DNA from: Candidatus Blautia equi
GTDB lineage: Bacteria > Bacillota > Clostridia > Lachnospirales > Lachnospiraceae
Assembly (NCBI GenBank): GCA_018064695.1
Contig: JAGHUU010000087.1
Coordinates: 1-6,470 of the forward strand
Reading direction: 5' to 3'
DNA length: 6,470 bases
Within the stretch, counting starts at the first letter, position 1. Every line of letters begins with the position of its first letter. The notes beneath the pieces were generated by a model that did no database searches, was not told where the DNA came from, and was given only the letters and a program-made list of their open reading frames with translations. Shown here piece after piece: positions 1 to 5,561 of the stretch. Both the position numbers and the translations under genes were made by a program.

Positions 1-262
1 GGATCACGATGGAGGAGATCAGAAGTACTGCATAAATGATGGCTCCGCCCGCCAGGGACAGGAGTACCTTAACATTGGTGATGGCCGGATCTCTGTCCAG
101 ACAGCTATGGATCAGCATGGCCGGGCTGCAGACATGAATCACAATAGCCGATATCCCCGGCGAAACCACATCCCCCACGATTTTCTTCTTATACAAAACA
201 TAACCCGTCAGCATCAGAAGACAGATAATCACCATCTGCTGAAAAACCACACCCGCACTCAC
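1..262 (-). CDS. AEC-family (auxin efflux carrier-like) transporter, N-terminal part; cut by left window edge
   Basis: This is the 5' part (87 codons) of an integral membrane protein that runs off the left edge. The GTG start at 260-262 was chosen because a GAGGG Shine-Dalgarno-like run lies about 7 bases upstream and the protein then begins MSAGVVFQQM, a typical family start; a TAG closes the frame further upstream. Three hydrophobic segments are visible: about residues 5-24 (VVFQQMVIICLLMLTGYVLY), 35-55 (containing ISAIVIHVCSPAML) and 63-87 (containing LAGGAIIYAVLLISSIVI), separated by the basic loop YKKKIV. The first helix, the basic loop and a Ser-Pro or Asn-Pro in the second helix resemble the N-terminus of AEC (Mem_trans) permeases. 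These are cytoplasmic-membrane carriers, often of malate, other small carboxylates or unknown substrates; the substrate here cannot be told. It follows the dnaJ terminator, so it is probably a separate transcription unit. Another polytopic membrane family is possible because only three helices are visible. Confidence 0.72.
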   Translation of the reverse strand, partial: MSAGVVFQQMVIICLLMLTGYVLYKKKIVGDVVSPGISAIVIHVCSPAMLIHSCLDRDPAITNVKVLLSLAGGAIIYAVLLISSIVI

Positions 263-302
263 AACCAAACCCTCACAATCCGTCCTTCTCAGGGCATACT
301 AT

Positions 303-331
303 TTTATAATATATCTCAAAAATGGCATAAA
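303..331 (-). promoter_or_regulatory. Weak candidate promoter for the AEC-family transporter gene
   Basis: On the minus strand an AT-rich stretch contains TATAAA (303-308) as a possible -10 box, with TTTATG (326-331) 17 bases upstream as a poor -35 match. It lies just after the dnaJ terminator stem and about 40 bases before the transporter start codon, which is where a promoter for a separate unit would be expected. The -35 match is only about half of the consensus, so this is tentative. Confidence 0.25.
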
Positions 332-357
332 GAAAAGAGGTTTGCACCTCTTTTCTT
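330..357 (-). terminator. Rho-independent terminator after dnaJ
   Basis: A perfect 11-bp inverted repeat (AAGAAAAGAGG / CCTCTTTTCTT) with a 6-base loop lies 4 bases beyond the dnaJ stop codon. On the minus strand the 3' arm is U-rich and is followed by TATGCCATTTTTG. On the plus strand the hairpin is followed by A residues, so it would act mainly on minus-strand transcripts. It is the natural end of the hrcA-grpE-dnaK-dnaJ transcript. The stem is AU-rich and the U-tract lies partly inside the stem, so termination may be incomplete. Confidence 0.8.
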
Positions 358-361
358 AAAA

Positions 362-1540
362 TCAATCTTCAAATGTTTCTTTCAGCTTATCCATAAAGCT
401 CTTCTTTTTACCTGCTTTCTCTTCAGAAGCCGGTCTGTTTCCGCAGGCCTCGTCGAAGCGTTTTAATGCTTCTTTTGCCTCCGCGTTCAGGTTGGTTGGT
501 ACCTGGATGACCAGAGTGACATAATGGTCACCGCGGACGTTGGAATTTCTAAGGGATGGAACACCCTTGCCGCGGAGACGGATTCTGGTGTCGGTCTGGG
601 TTCCCGGCTTAACCTCGTAAGCTACATCTCCATCCACAGTATTAATGTGGATCTCACCGCCCAGCGCGGCCTGCGCAAAGGTCAGCGGAGCTGTGGAATA
701 AATATCCATATCATCCCTCTGGAAAATAGGATGACTAGCCACATTCACCTCAACTAACAGGTCGCCTCTTGGACCTCCATTGATGCCCGGCTCGCCCTTC
801 TCGCGGATGCGGATAGACTGGCCCTGATCAATACCTGCAGGAATAGAAACAGAGATCTTCTTTCTGGAAGAAGTATATCCGGTTCCACGGCAGTCAGGAC
901 ACTTATCCTTGATCATCTGACCGGATCCGTTACACTCCGGACAGGTCTGCACATTTCGAACCATACCAAACATAGACTGCTGTGTATAAACGATCTGTCC
1001 GTTACCATTACATTTCGTACATGTCACAGGACTGGTTCCCGGTTTCGCACCGGAACCGTCGCACTTGGTACATGGATCCTTAAGAGTGATCTCCAGCTCC
1101 TTCTCGCAGCCGAAAACCGCCTCCTCAAAAGTAATATTCACACGTGCGCGAAGGCTGGCACCCTGTCTTGGTCCGTTATTCTGGCGTCTGGTTCTGCCGC
1201 CGCCGCCAAACATGCCTCCAAAGATATCTCCAAAGATATCCTCCATATCCATGCCATTGAATCCGCCGAAGCCGCCAAATCCGCCTGCGCCGCCGGCACC
1301 ACCGCCGCCGCTTTCAAAAGCAGCATGACCGTACTGGTCATACATCTTTCTCTTCTCAGGATCAGATAAGATGCCATAGGCTTCTGTGGCCTCTTTGAAC
1401 TTAGCCTCAGCTTCCTGATCTCCCGGGTTTACATCCGGATGATATTTCTTGGCTAATTTACGATATGCTTTTTTCAGTTCGGCATCGTCCGCGCCTTTAG
1501 CAACGCCCAGGACTTCATAGTAATCTCTTTTATCAGCCAT
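362..1540 (-). CDS. dnaJ: Chaperone protein DnaJ (Hsp40, type I)
   Basis: Cytoplasmic J-protein co-chaperone that delivers unfolded clients to DnaK and stimulates its ATPase. The 392-residue length is normal for a type I DnaJ and all domains are present in order. The J domain is about residues 5-72, with the HPD motif at 34-36. A Gly/Phe-rich linker covers about 77-115 (GGFGGFGGFNG, then DIFGDIFGGMFGGGG). The zinc-binding region has four CxxCxGxG repeats, at cysteines 157/160, 174/177, 200/203 and 214/217. The client-binding C-terminal domains follow from about 225, ending in a lysine-rich tail (KAGKKKSFMDKLKE). ATG at 1538-1540 is preceded by GAGG with 8-base spacing. It is the last gene of the chaperone operon, 118 bases after dnaK with a strong hairpin in that gap, and stops with TGA just before a terminator. 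No key residue is missing. Confidence 0.98.
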   Translation of the reverse strand: MADKRDYYEVLGVAKGADDAELKKAYRKLAKKYHPDVNPGDQEAEAKFKEATEAYGILSDPEKRKMYDQYGHAAFESGGGGAGGAGGFGGFGGFNGMDMEDIFGDIFGGMFGGGGRTRRQNNGPRQGASLRARVNITFEEAVFGCEKELEITLKDPCTKCDGSGAKPGTSPVTCTKCNGNGQIVYTQQSMFGMVRNVQTCPECNGSGQMIKDKCPDCRGTGYTSSRKKISVSIPAGIDQGQSIRIREKGEPGINGGPRGDLLVEVNVASHPIFQRDDMDIYSTAPLTFAQAALGGEIHINTVDGDVAYEVKPGTQTDTRIRLRGKGVPSLRNSNVRGDHYVTLVIQVPTNLNAEAKEALKRFDEACGNRPASEEKAGKKKSFMDKLKETFED

Positions 1541-1568
1541 TTTCTTATCCTCTGATAATTCGCAAAAT

Positions 1569-1600
1569 GCAGGAAATAATATTTCACTATTATTTCCTGC
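1569..1600 (-). other. Perfect 13-bp intercistronic hairpin between dnaK and dnaJ
   Basis: GCAGGAAATAATA at 1569-1581 and its exact reverse complement TATTATTTCCTGC at 1588-1600 enclose a 6-base loop. In the operon mRNA the stem sits 58 bases after the dnaK stop and 28 bases before the dnaJ ATG, leaving the dnaJ Shine-Dalgarno (about 1549-1552) unpaired. On the minus strand it is followed only by ATTTTGCG, a short U-run, so it looks like a leaky terminator, an attenuator or an RNA-stability/processing element that could set the DnaK:DnaJ ratio. The structure is seen directly; the role is inferred. Confidence 0.8.
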
Positions 1601-1658
1601 TCCTGCTTATTCTTTCTCAACTTTTATTTTCTGGAAAAAACTTAAAACCTACGGTCAA

Positions 1659-3545
1659 TTAAACCTCTTTGTAGTCAGCATCTACAACATCATCGTAGCC
1701 TGCTTCGTTTCCACCGCCGTAGTTTGCACCGCCGCCATAGTTAGCGCCGCCCATGTCAGGACCTGCCTGGCCTGCGCCCTGGCTCTGCTCGTAGAGTTTC
1801 TGGAAGAGTTTCTGTGCGCTCTCCATCATCTTCTCCTGAGCTGCTTTGATCTCAGCTACTGCGGAATCGCTCATAGCCTCTGCGGTTGGGTATTTAGCAA
1901 GGAGATCCTTCATGTTCTGAAGCTCTGCCTCTACAGCTGCTTTATCGTTAGCATCCAGTTTATCGCCTGCATCCTTCATAGCGTTCTCAACCTGGAATAC
2001 CATGGAATCTGCATTGTTTCTGGTGTCTACTGCCTCTTTACGTTTCTTATCCTGAGCCTCGAACTCAGCTGCCTCTTTAACAGCCTTCTCGATATCGCTG
2101 TCGGACATGTTGGAGCCTGCGGTGATGGTGATGTGCTGCTCTTTGCCGGTGCCAAGGTCTTTAGCGGATACGTTTACGATACCGTTTGCATCGATATCAA
2201 AGGTAACCTCGATCTGTGGTACACCACGGCGGGCTGGTGCAATACCATCCAGACGGAACTGTCCAAGGGATTTGTTATCTCTTGCGAACTGACGCTCACC
2301 CTGTACTACGTTGATATCTACTGCAGTCTGGTTGTCAGCTGCGGTGGAGAAGATCTGGCTCTTCTTGGTAGGAATGGTAGTATTTCTCTCGATCAGACGG
2401 GTTGCAATTCCTCCCATGGTCTCGATGGAAAGGGAAAGTGGGGTTACATCCAGAAGAAGGATGTCGCCTGCGCCGGTATCACCTGCAAGTTTTCCACCCT
2501 GTGCGGATGCACCAAGAGCTACACACTCATCTGGGTTCAGAGATTTGCTTGGCTCTTTTCCGGTCAGCTGACGTACTTTATCCTGTACAGCCGGGATACG
2601 GGTGGAACCACCTACCAGAAGTACCTGTCCAAGCTCGGAAGCGGTAACACCTGCATCGGAAAGTGCACGGCGTACAGGCTCTGCGGTCTTCTCTACCAGG
2701 TCTACGGTGAGCTCGTTGAATCTTGCTCTGGTGAGGTTCATGTCAAAGTGTTTTGGACCCTCAGCGGTAGCGGTGATGAATGGAAGGTTGATGTTGGTGG
2801 TGGTAGCGGAGGAGAGCTCTTTTTTAGCTTTCTCTGCTGCTTCTTTTAATCTCTGGAGTGCCATCTTGTCAGCGGAGAGGTCTACGCCCTCTGCTCTCTT
2901 GAACTCAGCAAGCATCCAGTCGGTAATTCTCTGGTCAAAGTCGTCACCACCGAGTCTGTTGTTACCGGCGGTAGAGAGAACCTCGATAACGCCGTCACCG
3001 ATCTCGATAATAGATACATCGAAGGTACCGCCGCCAAGGTCGTATACCATGATCTTCTGCTCTTTGTCGTTGTCAAGACCGTAAGCAAGTGCTGCTGCGG
3101 TTGGCTCGTTGATGATACGTTTTACATCAAGACCTGCAATTTTACCAGCATCTTTGGTAGCCTGACGCTGAGCATCGTTGAAGTATGCAGGTACGGTGAT
3201 AACTGCCTCAGTTACTTTCTCGCCTAAGTAGCCTTCTGCGTCTGCTTTCAGTTTCTGAAGGATCATAGCGGAGATTTCCTGTGGGGTGTATTTCTTGTCG
3301 TCAATGTTTACACGGTAGTCGGTACCCATCTCTCTTTTGATAGAGGAGATAGTTTTCTCAGCGTTGGTTACTGCCTGACGTTTTGCAGGCTCACCTACCA
3401 GACGCTCGCCGGTTTTGGTGAATGCTACTACGGATGGGGTGGTTCTTGCACCCTCGGTGTTTGCGATAACGGTTGGCTGTCCACCTTCCATAACAGCTAC
3501 ACAGCTGTTGGTTGTTCCTAAATCGATACCAATAATTTTGCTCAT
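1659..3545 (-). CDS. dnaK: Molecular chaperone DnaK (Hsp70)
   Basis: ATP-dependent Hsp70 of the cytoplasm, working with DnaJ and GrpE in folding and stress repair. I place the start at ATG 3543-3545, not at the in-frame ATG 33 bases upstream, because AGGAGG (3555-3560) lies 9 bases before it and the protein then begins MSKIIGIDLGTTNS. The 628 residues are full length. Hsp70 signatures are at about 7-14 (IDLGTTNS), 168-180 (VYDLGGGTFDVSI) and 308-321 (VLLVGGSTRIPAVQ). The catalytic Lys is K70, the interdomain linker is about 361-370 (DILLLDVTPL), the substrate-binding beta domain runs to about 475, and an alpha-helical lid follows. The 20-25 residue insertion seen in Gram-negative DnaKs near residue 80 is absent. 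The position of the E. coli autophosphorylated Thr199 is Asn196 (AGNNRLGG), as in other Gram-positive DnaKs. The disordered tail holds two GANYGG repeats and ends acidic (DDVVDADYKEV). Confidence 0.99.
   Translation of the reverse strand: MSKIIGIDLGTTNSCVAVMEGGQPTVIANTEGARTTPSVVAFTKTGERLVGEPAKRQAVTNAEKTISSIKREMGTDYRVNIDDKKYTPQEISAMILQKLKADAEGYLGEKVTEAVITVPAYFNDAQRQATKDAGKIAGLDVKRIINEPTAAALAYGLDNDKEQKIMVYDLGGGTFDVSIIEIGDGVIEVLSTAGNNRLGGDDFDQRITDWMLAEFKRAEGVDLSADKMALQRLKEAAEKAKKELSSATTTNINLPFITATAEGPKHFDMNLTRARFNELTVDLVEKTAEPVRRALSDAGVTASELGQVLLVGGSTRIPAVQDKVRQLTGKEPSKSLNPDECVALGASAQGGKLAGDTGAGDILLLDVTPLSLSIETMGGIATRLIERNTTIPTKKSQIFSTAADNQTAVDINVVQGERQFARDNKSLGQFRLDGIAPARRGVPQIEVTFDIDANGIVNVSAKDLGTGKEQHITITAGSNMSDSDIEKAVKEAAEFEAQDKKRKEAVDTRNNADSMVFQVENAMKDAGDKLDANDKAAVEAELQNMKDLLAKYPTAEAMSDSAVAEIKAAQEKMMESAQKLFQKLYEQSQGAGQAGPDMGGANYGGGANYGGGNEAGYDDVVDADYKEV
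1713..1748 (-). repeat. Tandem 18-bp repeat encoding GANYGG x2 in the DnaK tail
   Basis: Two adjacent 18-base units encode the same six residues, GANYGG, at DnaK residues 600-605 and 606-611. The units differ at several third-codon positions, so the duplication is not very recent or has been maintained at protein level. It lies in the Gly-rich flexible C-terminal tail, where length variation is common and likely tolerated. Confidence 0.85.
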
Positions 3546-3554
3546 AATGTTTGT

Positions 3555-3560
3555 CCTCCT
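3555..3560 (-). promoter_or_regulatory. Consensus ribosome binding site of dnaK
   Basis: AGGAGG on the minus strand, 9 bases before ATG 3543-3545. This full-consensus site decides the dnaK start and is the strongest RBS in the operon, consistent with high DnaK demand. Confidence 0.93.
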
Positions 3561-3617
3561 GTTCAAATCGAACTGCACATAAGATTTATTATATGTTTAG
3601 TTACTTGCTTTATTATG

Positions 3618-3663
3618 AACAGATGTCTGAAGCTTTCTGCATTGTAATACTTCAGGCTCTGTT
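3618..3663 (-). other. Imperfect two-part hairpin between grpE and dnaK
   Basis: In the operon mRNA, AACAGA pairs with TCTGTT (plus-strand 3658-3663 with 3618-3623) and CTGAAG pairs with CTTCAG (3650-3655 with 3627-3632). Together they give 12 base pairs with a small 2x3 internal loop and a 17-base apical loop. The element starts about 34 bases after the grpE stop and ends about 72 bases before the dnaK ATG. No U-tract follows, so it is not a classic terminator. An mRNA processing or 5'-protecting structure for the dnaK part of the transcript is an inference. Confidence 0.55.
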
Positions 3664-3697
3664 GCTGGCTATTCTTGTCTGGTTCAGTGCCTGTAAA

Positions 3698-4342
3698 TCA
3701 GTTTGCTACCTTAACCATGCTGTAGCGAACTACGAAATCCTTGTAGGTGTAACCCTTCTGGAATTCCTCTACTACGATGTTCTCTCCCACGGACTCGTCA
3801 TCCACATGCATTACGGCGTTGTGGAAGTCAGGGTTGAATTCCTGGCCTACGGCCTCGATTGGCTTAACTCCCAGGTCTTCAAGTGTGGTGAGCATCTGTT
3901 TGTAGATCATCTTCATGCCGTCTGCAAAGGCATCGCCCTCGGCAGCCTGCTTCAGACCTCTTTCAAAGTTGTCCACAACCGGAAGGATCTTTTCTACGAT
4001 CTCCTTAGCGCCGATGATGTACATGCTGGATTTTTCTTTCTCCGTACGTTTGCGGTAGTTGTCGAATTCAGCCATGCTGCGCATCAGGCGGTCGGTGAGT
4101 TCACCTACCTGCTGCTCCAGCTTTTCTTTTTCTTTATCTTTTTTCTTTTTGAAGAAGGAAGTTTTTTCTTTGGATTCGGATTTCTCCTCCTCTTCTGCTT
4201 CGGTTTCTTCAGGGGTTTCGGTTTCTTCTGCGGTTTCACTATCTGGGGTTTCTACTGTTTCCTCTGTGGTTTCTGCTGCAGTTTCCTCTACAGGAGTTTC
4301 CGCTGCCTGCTCTTCCACAGTTGTCTTAGTTTCTTCTGCCAC
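3698..4342 (-). CDS. grpE: Nucleotide exchange factor GrpE
   Basis: Cytoplasmic homodimer that releases ADP from DnaK and so resets the chaperone cycle. I choose GTG 4340-4342 as the start (214 residues, MAEETKTT...) because AAAGGTGG (4351-4358) lies 8 bases upstream; the longer reading from GTG 4352-4354 would start inside that ribosome binding site. Residues 1-53 are a low-complexity acidic tail (22 Glu, 1 Asp, 13 Thr), followed by a lysine cluster (FFKKKKDKEKEK, 63-74). The long coiled-coil helix (about 75-125, with EFDNYRKRTEKEK) and four-helix-bundle segment come next. The C-terminal beta-wing that contacts DnaK is at about 160-214, with the family signature FNPDFHNAV (169-177) and EEFQKGYTYKD, ending MVKVAN. 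It lies 56 bases after the hrcA frame and 152 bases before dnaK, in the same operon. Family assignment is secure; only the exact start is uncertain. Confidence 0.97.
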   Translation of the reverse strand: MAEETKTTVEEQAAETPVEETAAETTEETVETPDSETAEETETPEETEAEEEEKSESKEKTSFFKKKKDKEKEKLEQQVGELTDRLMRSMAEFDNYRKRTEKEKSSMYIIGAKEIVEKILPVVDNFERGLKQAAEGDAFADGMKMIYKQMLTTLEDLGVKPIEAVGQEFNPDFHNAVMHVDDESVGENIVVEEFQKGYTYKDFVVRYSMVKVAN

Positions 4343-4350
4343 GGTTAGGA

Positions 4351-4358
4351 CCACCTTT
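4351..4358 (-). promoter_or_regulatory. Ribosome binding site deciding the grpE start
   Basis: AAAGGTGG on the minus strand lies 8 bases before GTG 4340-4342. It overlaps the alternative in-frame GTG at 4352-4354, which therefore has no usable Shine-Dalgarno of its own at a normal distance and is unlikely to be the start. Confidence 0.8.
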
Positions 4359-4398
4359 CTTATATATTCTTGATGGGGATCGGTTCTTCAAAAAGCGG

Positions 4399-5436
4399 TT
4401 ATGCTTTGCTGAGAACTTCATCCAGCTGTTTCTTTAATTCCTTCAGGCTGTTCATAACGTTTTCGTAATCCATTCGCTTCGGACCGATGATTCCGATGGT
4501 TCCGCGCATTCCGGCGCCTAATTCGTAGGTGGCGGTTACTACGGAGCAGTCGCGCATGGTGCTGATTGGCATTTCGTCTCCAATGTAGACCTGGATGCCG
4601 GTGTTCTCCTCACCGGAGAAGTGTTCTTTTACCATGTCGGCCAGCTGTTCTTTTTCCTCGAAGGTGCTTATGAGCTCGCGGGCACGCTCCTTGTCGGAAA
4701 GTTCAGGGTATTTGAAAATGTTTGTGGCACCTGAAGTGTAGATCTTCATGTCGTCCTCATCGATGGAGATGGTGGATGCTACGGCATCCAGTACCACACC
4801 TACCAGATCGCTGTGGGAACCGGCCTGTTCTTTTCACCTGGCGATCATGCCAAGGTTGATGTCCTGTACAGGGAGTCCGTTCAGGTTGGTGTTGAGGAGG
4901 AGGTTGATCTTCAGTAAGGTTTCATCATCGATTGGATCGGTTATGGTTACTACCTGATTGTGGATCACGTTGCCCTCGCATACGACCACGACTACCAGCT
5001 GTTCCTCATTAATGCGGGAGAGCTGGATGAATTTCAGGCGGCTTCCCTGGTACTGCGGAACGGAGATCATGGTGGCGTAGTTGGTGTTTACCGCTAAGGA
5101 GCGGGCCATCTGTTTGATGACTTTGTCCATCTTGTCGGTTTTTTCGATCATCAGGTTTCGAAGTTCTGCGATCTCATCCTCTTTTTCGCGCATCAGTTCG
5201 TCTACGTATAAGCGGTAGGCTTTGTCTGATGGGATGCGGCCGGTGGAGGTGTGGGGCTGGATGATGTAACCCATGTCGGTCAGGTCGGACATCTCGTTTC
5301 GGATGGTGGCTGAGCTGACGTTTAGGTCAGCAAGTTTGGAAATGGTACGGGAACCTACAGGTTCTCCGGTCTCCATGTAAGTTCTGATTATAGCTTTCAG
5401 GATCTTTATCTTACGCTCATCTAATGAACTCTCCAC
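4399..5436 (-). pseudogene. hrcA: Heat-inducible transcription repressor HrcA, interrupted by an in-frame TGA at codon 201
   Basis: HrcA represses class I heat-shock genes by binding CIRCE as a dimer, with its activity tuned by GroEL in characterised Firmicutes. The start is GTG 5434-5436 with AGGAG 8 bases upstream. Residues 1-200 (5436-4837) carry the winged helix-turn-helix (SSATIRNEMSDLTDMGYI at 41-58, then HTSTGRIPSDKAYRLYVDEL) and the first part of the GAF-like domain, ending NLGMIAR. TGA follows at 4834-4836. The same frame then continues without a shift: KEQAGSHSDLVG, then VVLDAV, YTSGATNIFKYPEL (the conserved C-terminal HrcA motif), to TAA at 4399-4401. Counting the stop as one residue, the frame is 345 codons, the usual HrcA length, so a single base change is enough to explain the break; TTA (Leu) to TGA is the simplest. 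The 200-residue fragment would lack the rest of the GAF-like domain and the inserted dimerisation domain. Loss of function is likely but not proven. Sequencing error, strain polymorphism or readthrough are alternatives. Confidence 0.9.
4834..4836 (-). other. hrcA: Premature TGA stop within hrcA
   Basis: The plus-strand triplet tca at 4834-4836 reads TGA in the hrcA frame, between Arg200 (AGG) and a Lys (AAA). Recognisable HrcA sequence lies on both sides in the same frame, so this is a nonsense substitution and not an indel. TGA is a true stop in this genome: dnaJ and grpE both end with TGA at their normal C-termini, and tryptophan is encoded by TGG. Confidence 0.93.
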
Positions 5437-5472
5437 GTCTTCAGCTCCTCTCTGAAATGTCTTTCCGGCTTG

Positions 5473-5499
5473 TTAGCACTCATTTATATGGAGTGCTAA
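5473..5499 (-). promoter_or_regulatory. CIRCE operator (HrcA binding site)
   Basis: A perfect match to the canonical CIRCE: TTAGCACTC (5473-5481), nine spacer bases (5482-5490), GAGTGCTAA (5491-5499). The arms extend by one further pair (G5472/C5500) to 10 bp. It lies directly downstream of the predicted transcription start and upstream of hrcA, so it falls in the 5' untranslated leader. There it can act both as an HrcA operator and as an RNA hairpin, as established for CIRCE in Gram-positive bacteria. It is the only full CIRCE in the window. Confidence 0.98.
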
Positions 5500-5511
5500 C
5501 ATCTATCTGAT

Positions 5512-5540
5512 AAGATAGCACCCTTCTTCTTTTTTGTCAA
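5512..5540 (-). promoter_or_regulatory. Vegetative (sigma-A type) promoter of the hrcA-grpE-dnaK-dnaJ operon
   Basis: On the minus strand a consensus -35 TTGACA (5535-5540) is separated by 17 bases from -10 TATCTT (5512-5517). Transcription would start near 5505, just ahead of CIRCE, giving a leader of about 70 bases before the hrcA GTG. This is the standard promoter-operator layout of HrcA-controlled operons. It begins only about 21 bases after the apbE stop codon. Confidence 0.88.
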
Positions 5541-5561
5541 GAAGATAACAGAAAAGATTTT

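Noticed and set aside
107..466. Plus-strand open frame (119 codons) across the left-hand intergenic region
   Set aside because: It runs antisense through the AEC-family gene, the terminator and the end of dnaJ, and its composition (His/Asn/Arg-rich) looks non-coding.
1065..1328. Proline-rich plus-strand open frame opposite dnaJ
   Set aside because: It is the complement of the Gly/Phe-rich linker codons of dnaJ, which read as proline on the other strand.
2133..2849. Plus-strand open frame (238 codons) antisense to dnaK
   Set aside because: Long frames opposite hsp70 genes are a well-known consequence of biased codon use and have caused spurious annotations, such as false NAD-specific glutamate dehydrogenases; no RBS or family features are seen here.
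3588..3617. TATAAT (3588-3593, minus strand) as a secondary promoter for dnaK
   Set aside because: The -10 match is good but no acceptable -35 lies 16-18 bases upstream and there is no extended -10 TG; it sits in AT-rich spacer where such matches are expected by chance.
3551..4348. Long plus-strand open frame (265 codons), Phe-rich, opposite grpE and the grpE-dnaK gap
   Set aside because: Its Phe/Cys/Leu-rich product is the reverse complement of GrpE's Glu- and Lys-rich codons; it has no recognisable domain and grpE opposite it is a clear gene.
4834..4836. TGA in hrcA as selenocysteine or a reassigned sense codon
   Set aside because: HrcA is not a selenoprotein family, and TGA ends dnaJ and grpE at their normal C-termini in this same window while Trp is TGG, so general reassignment is excluded.
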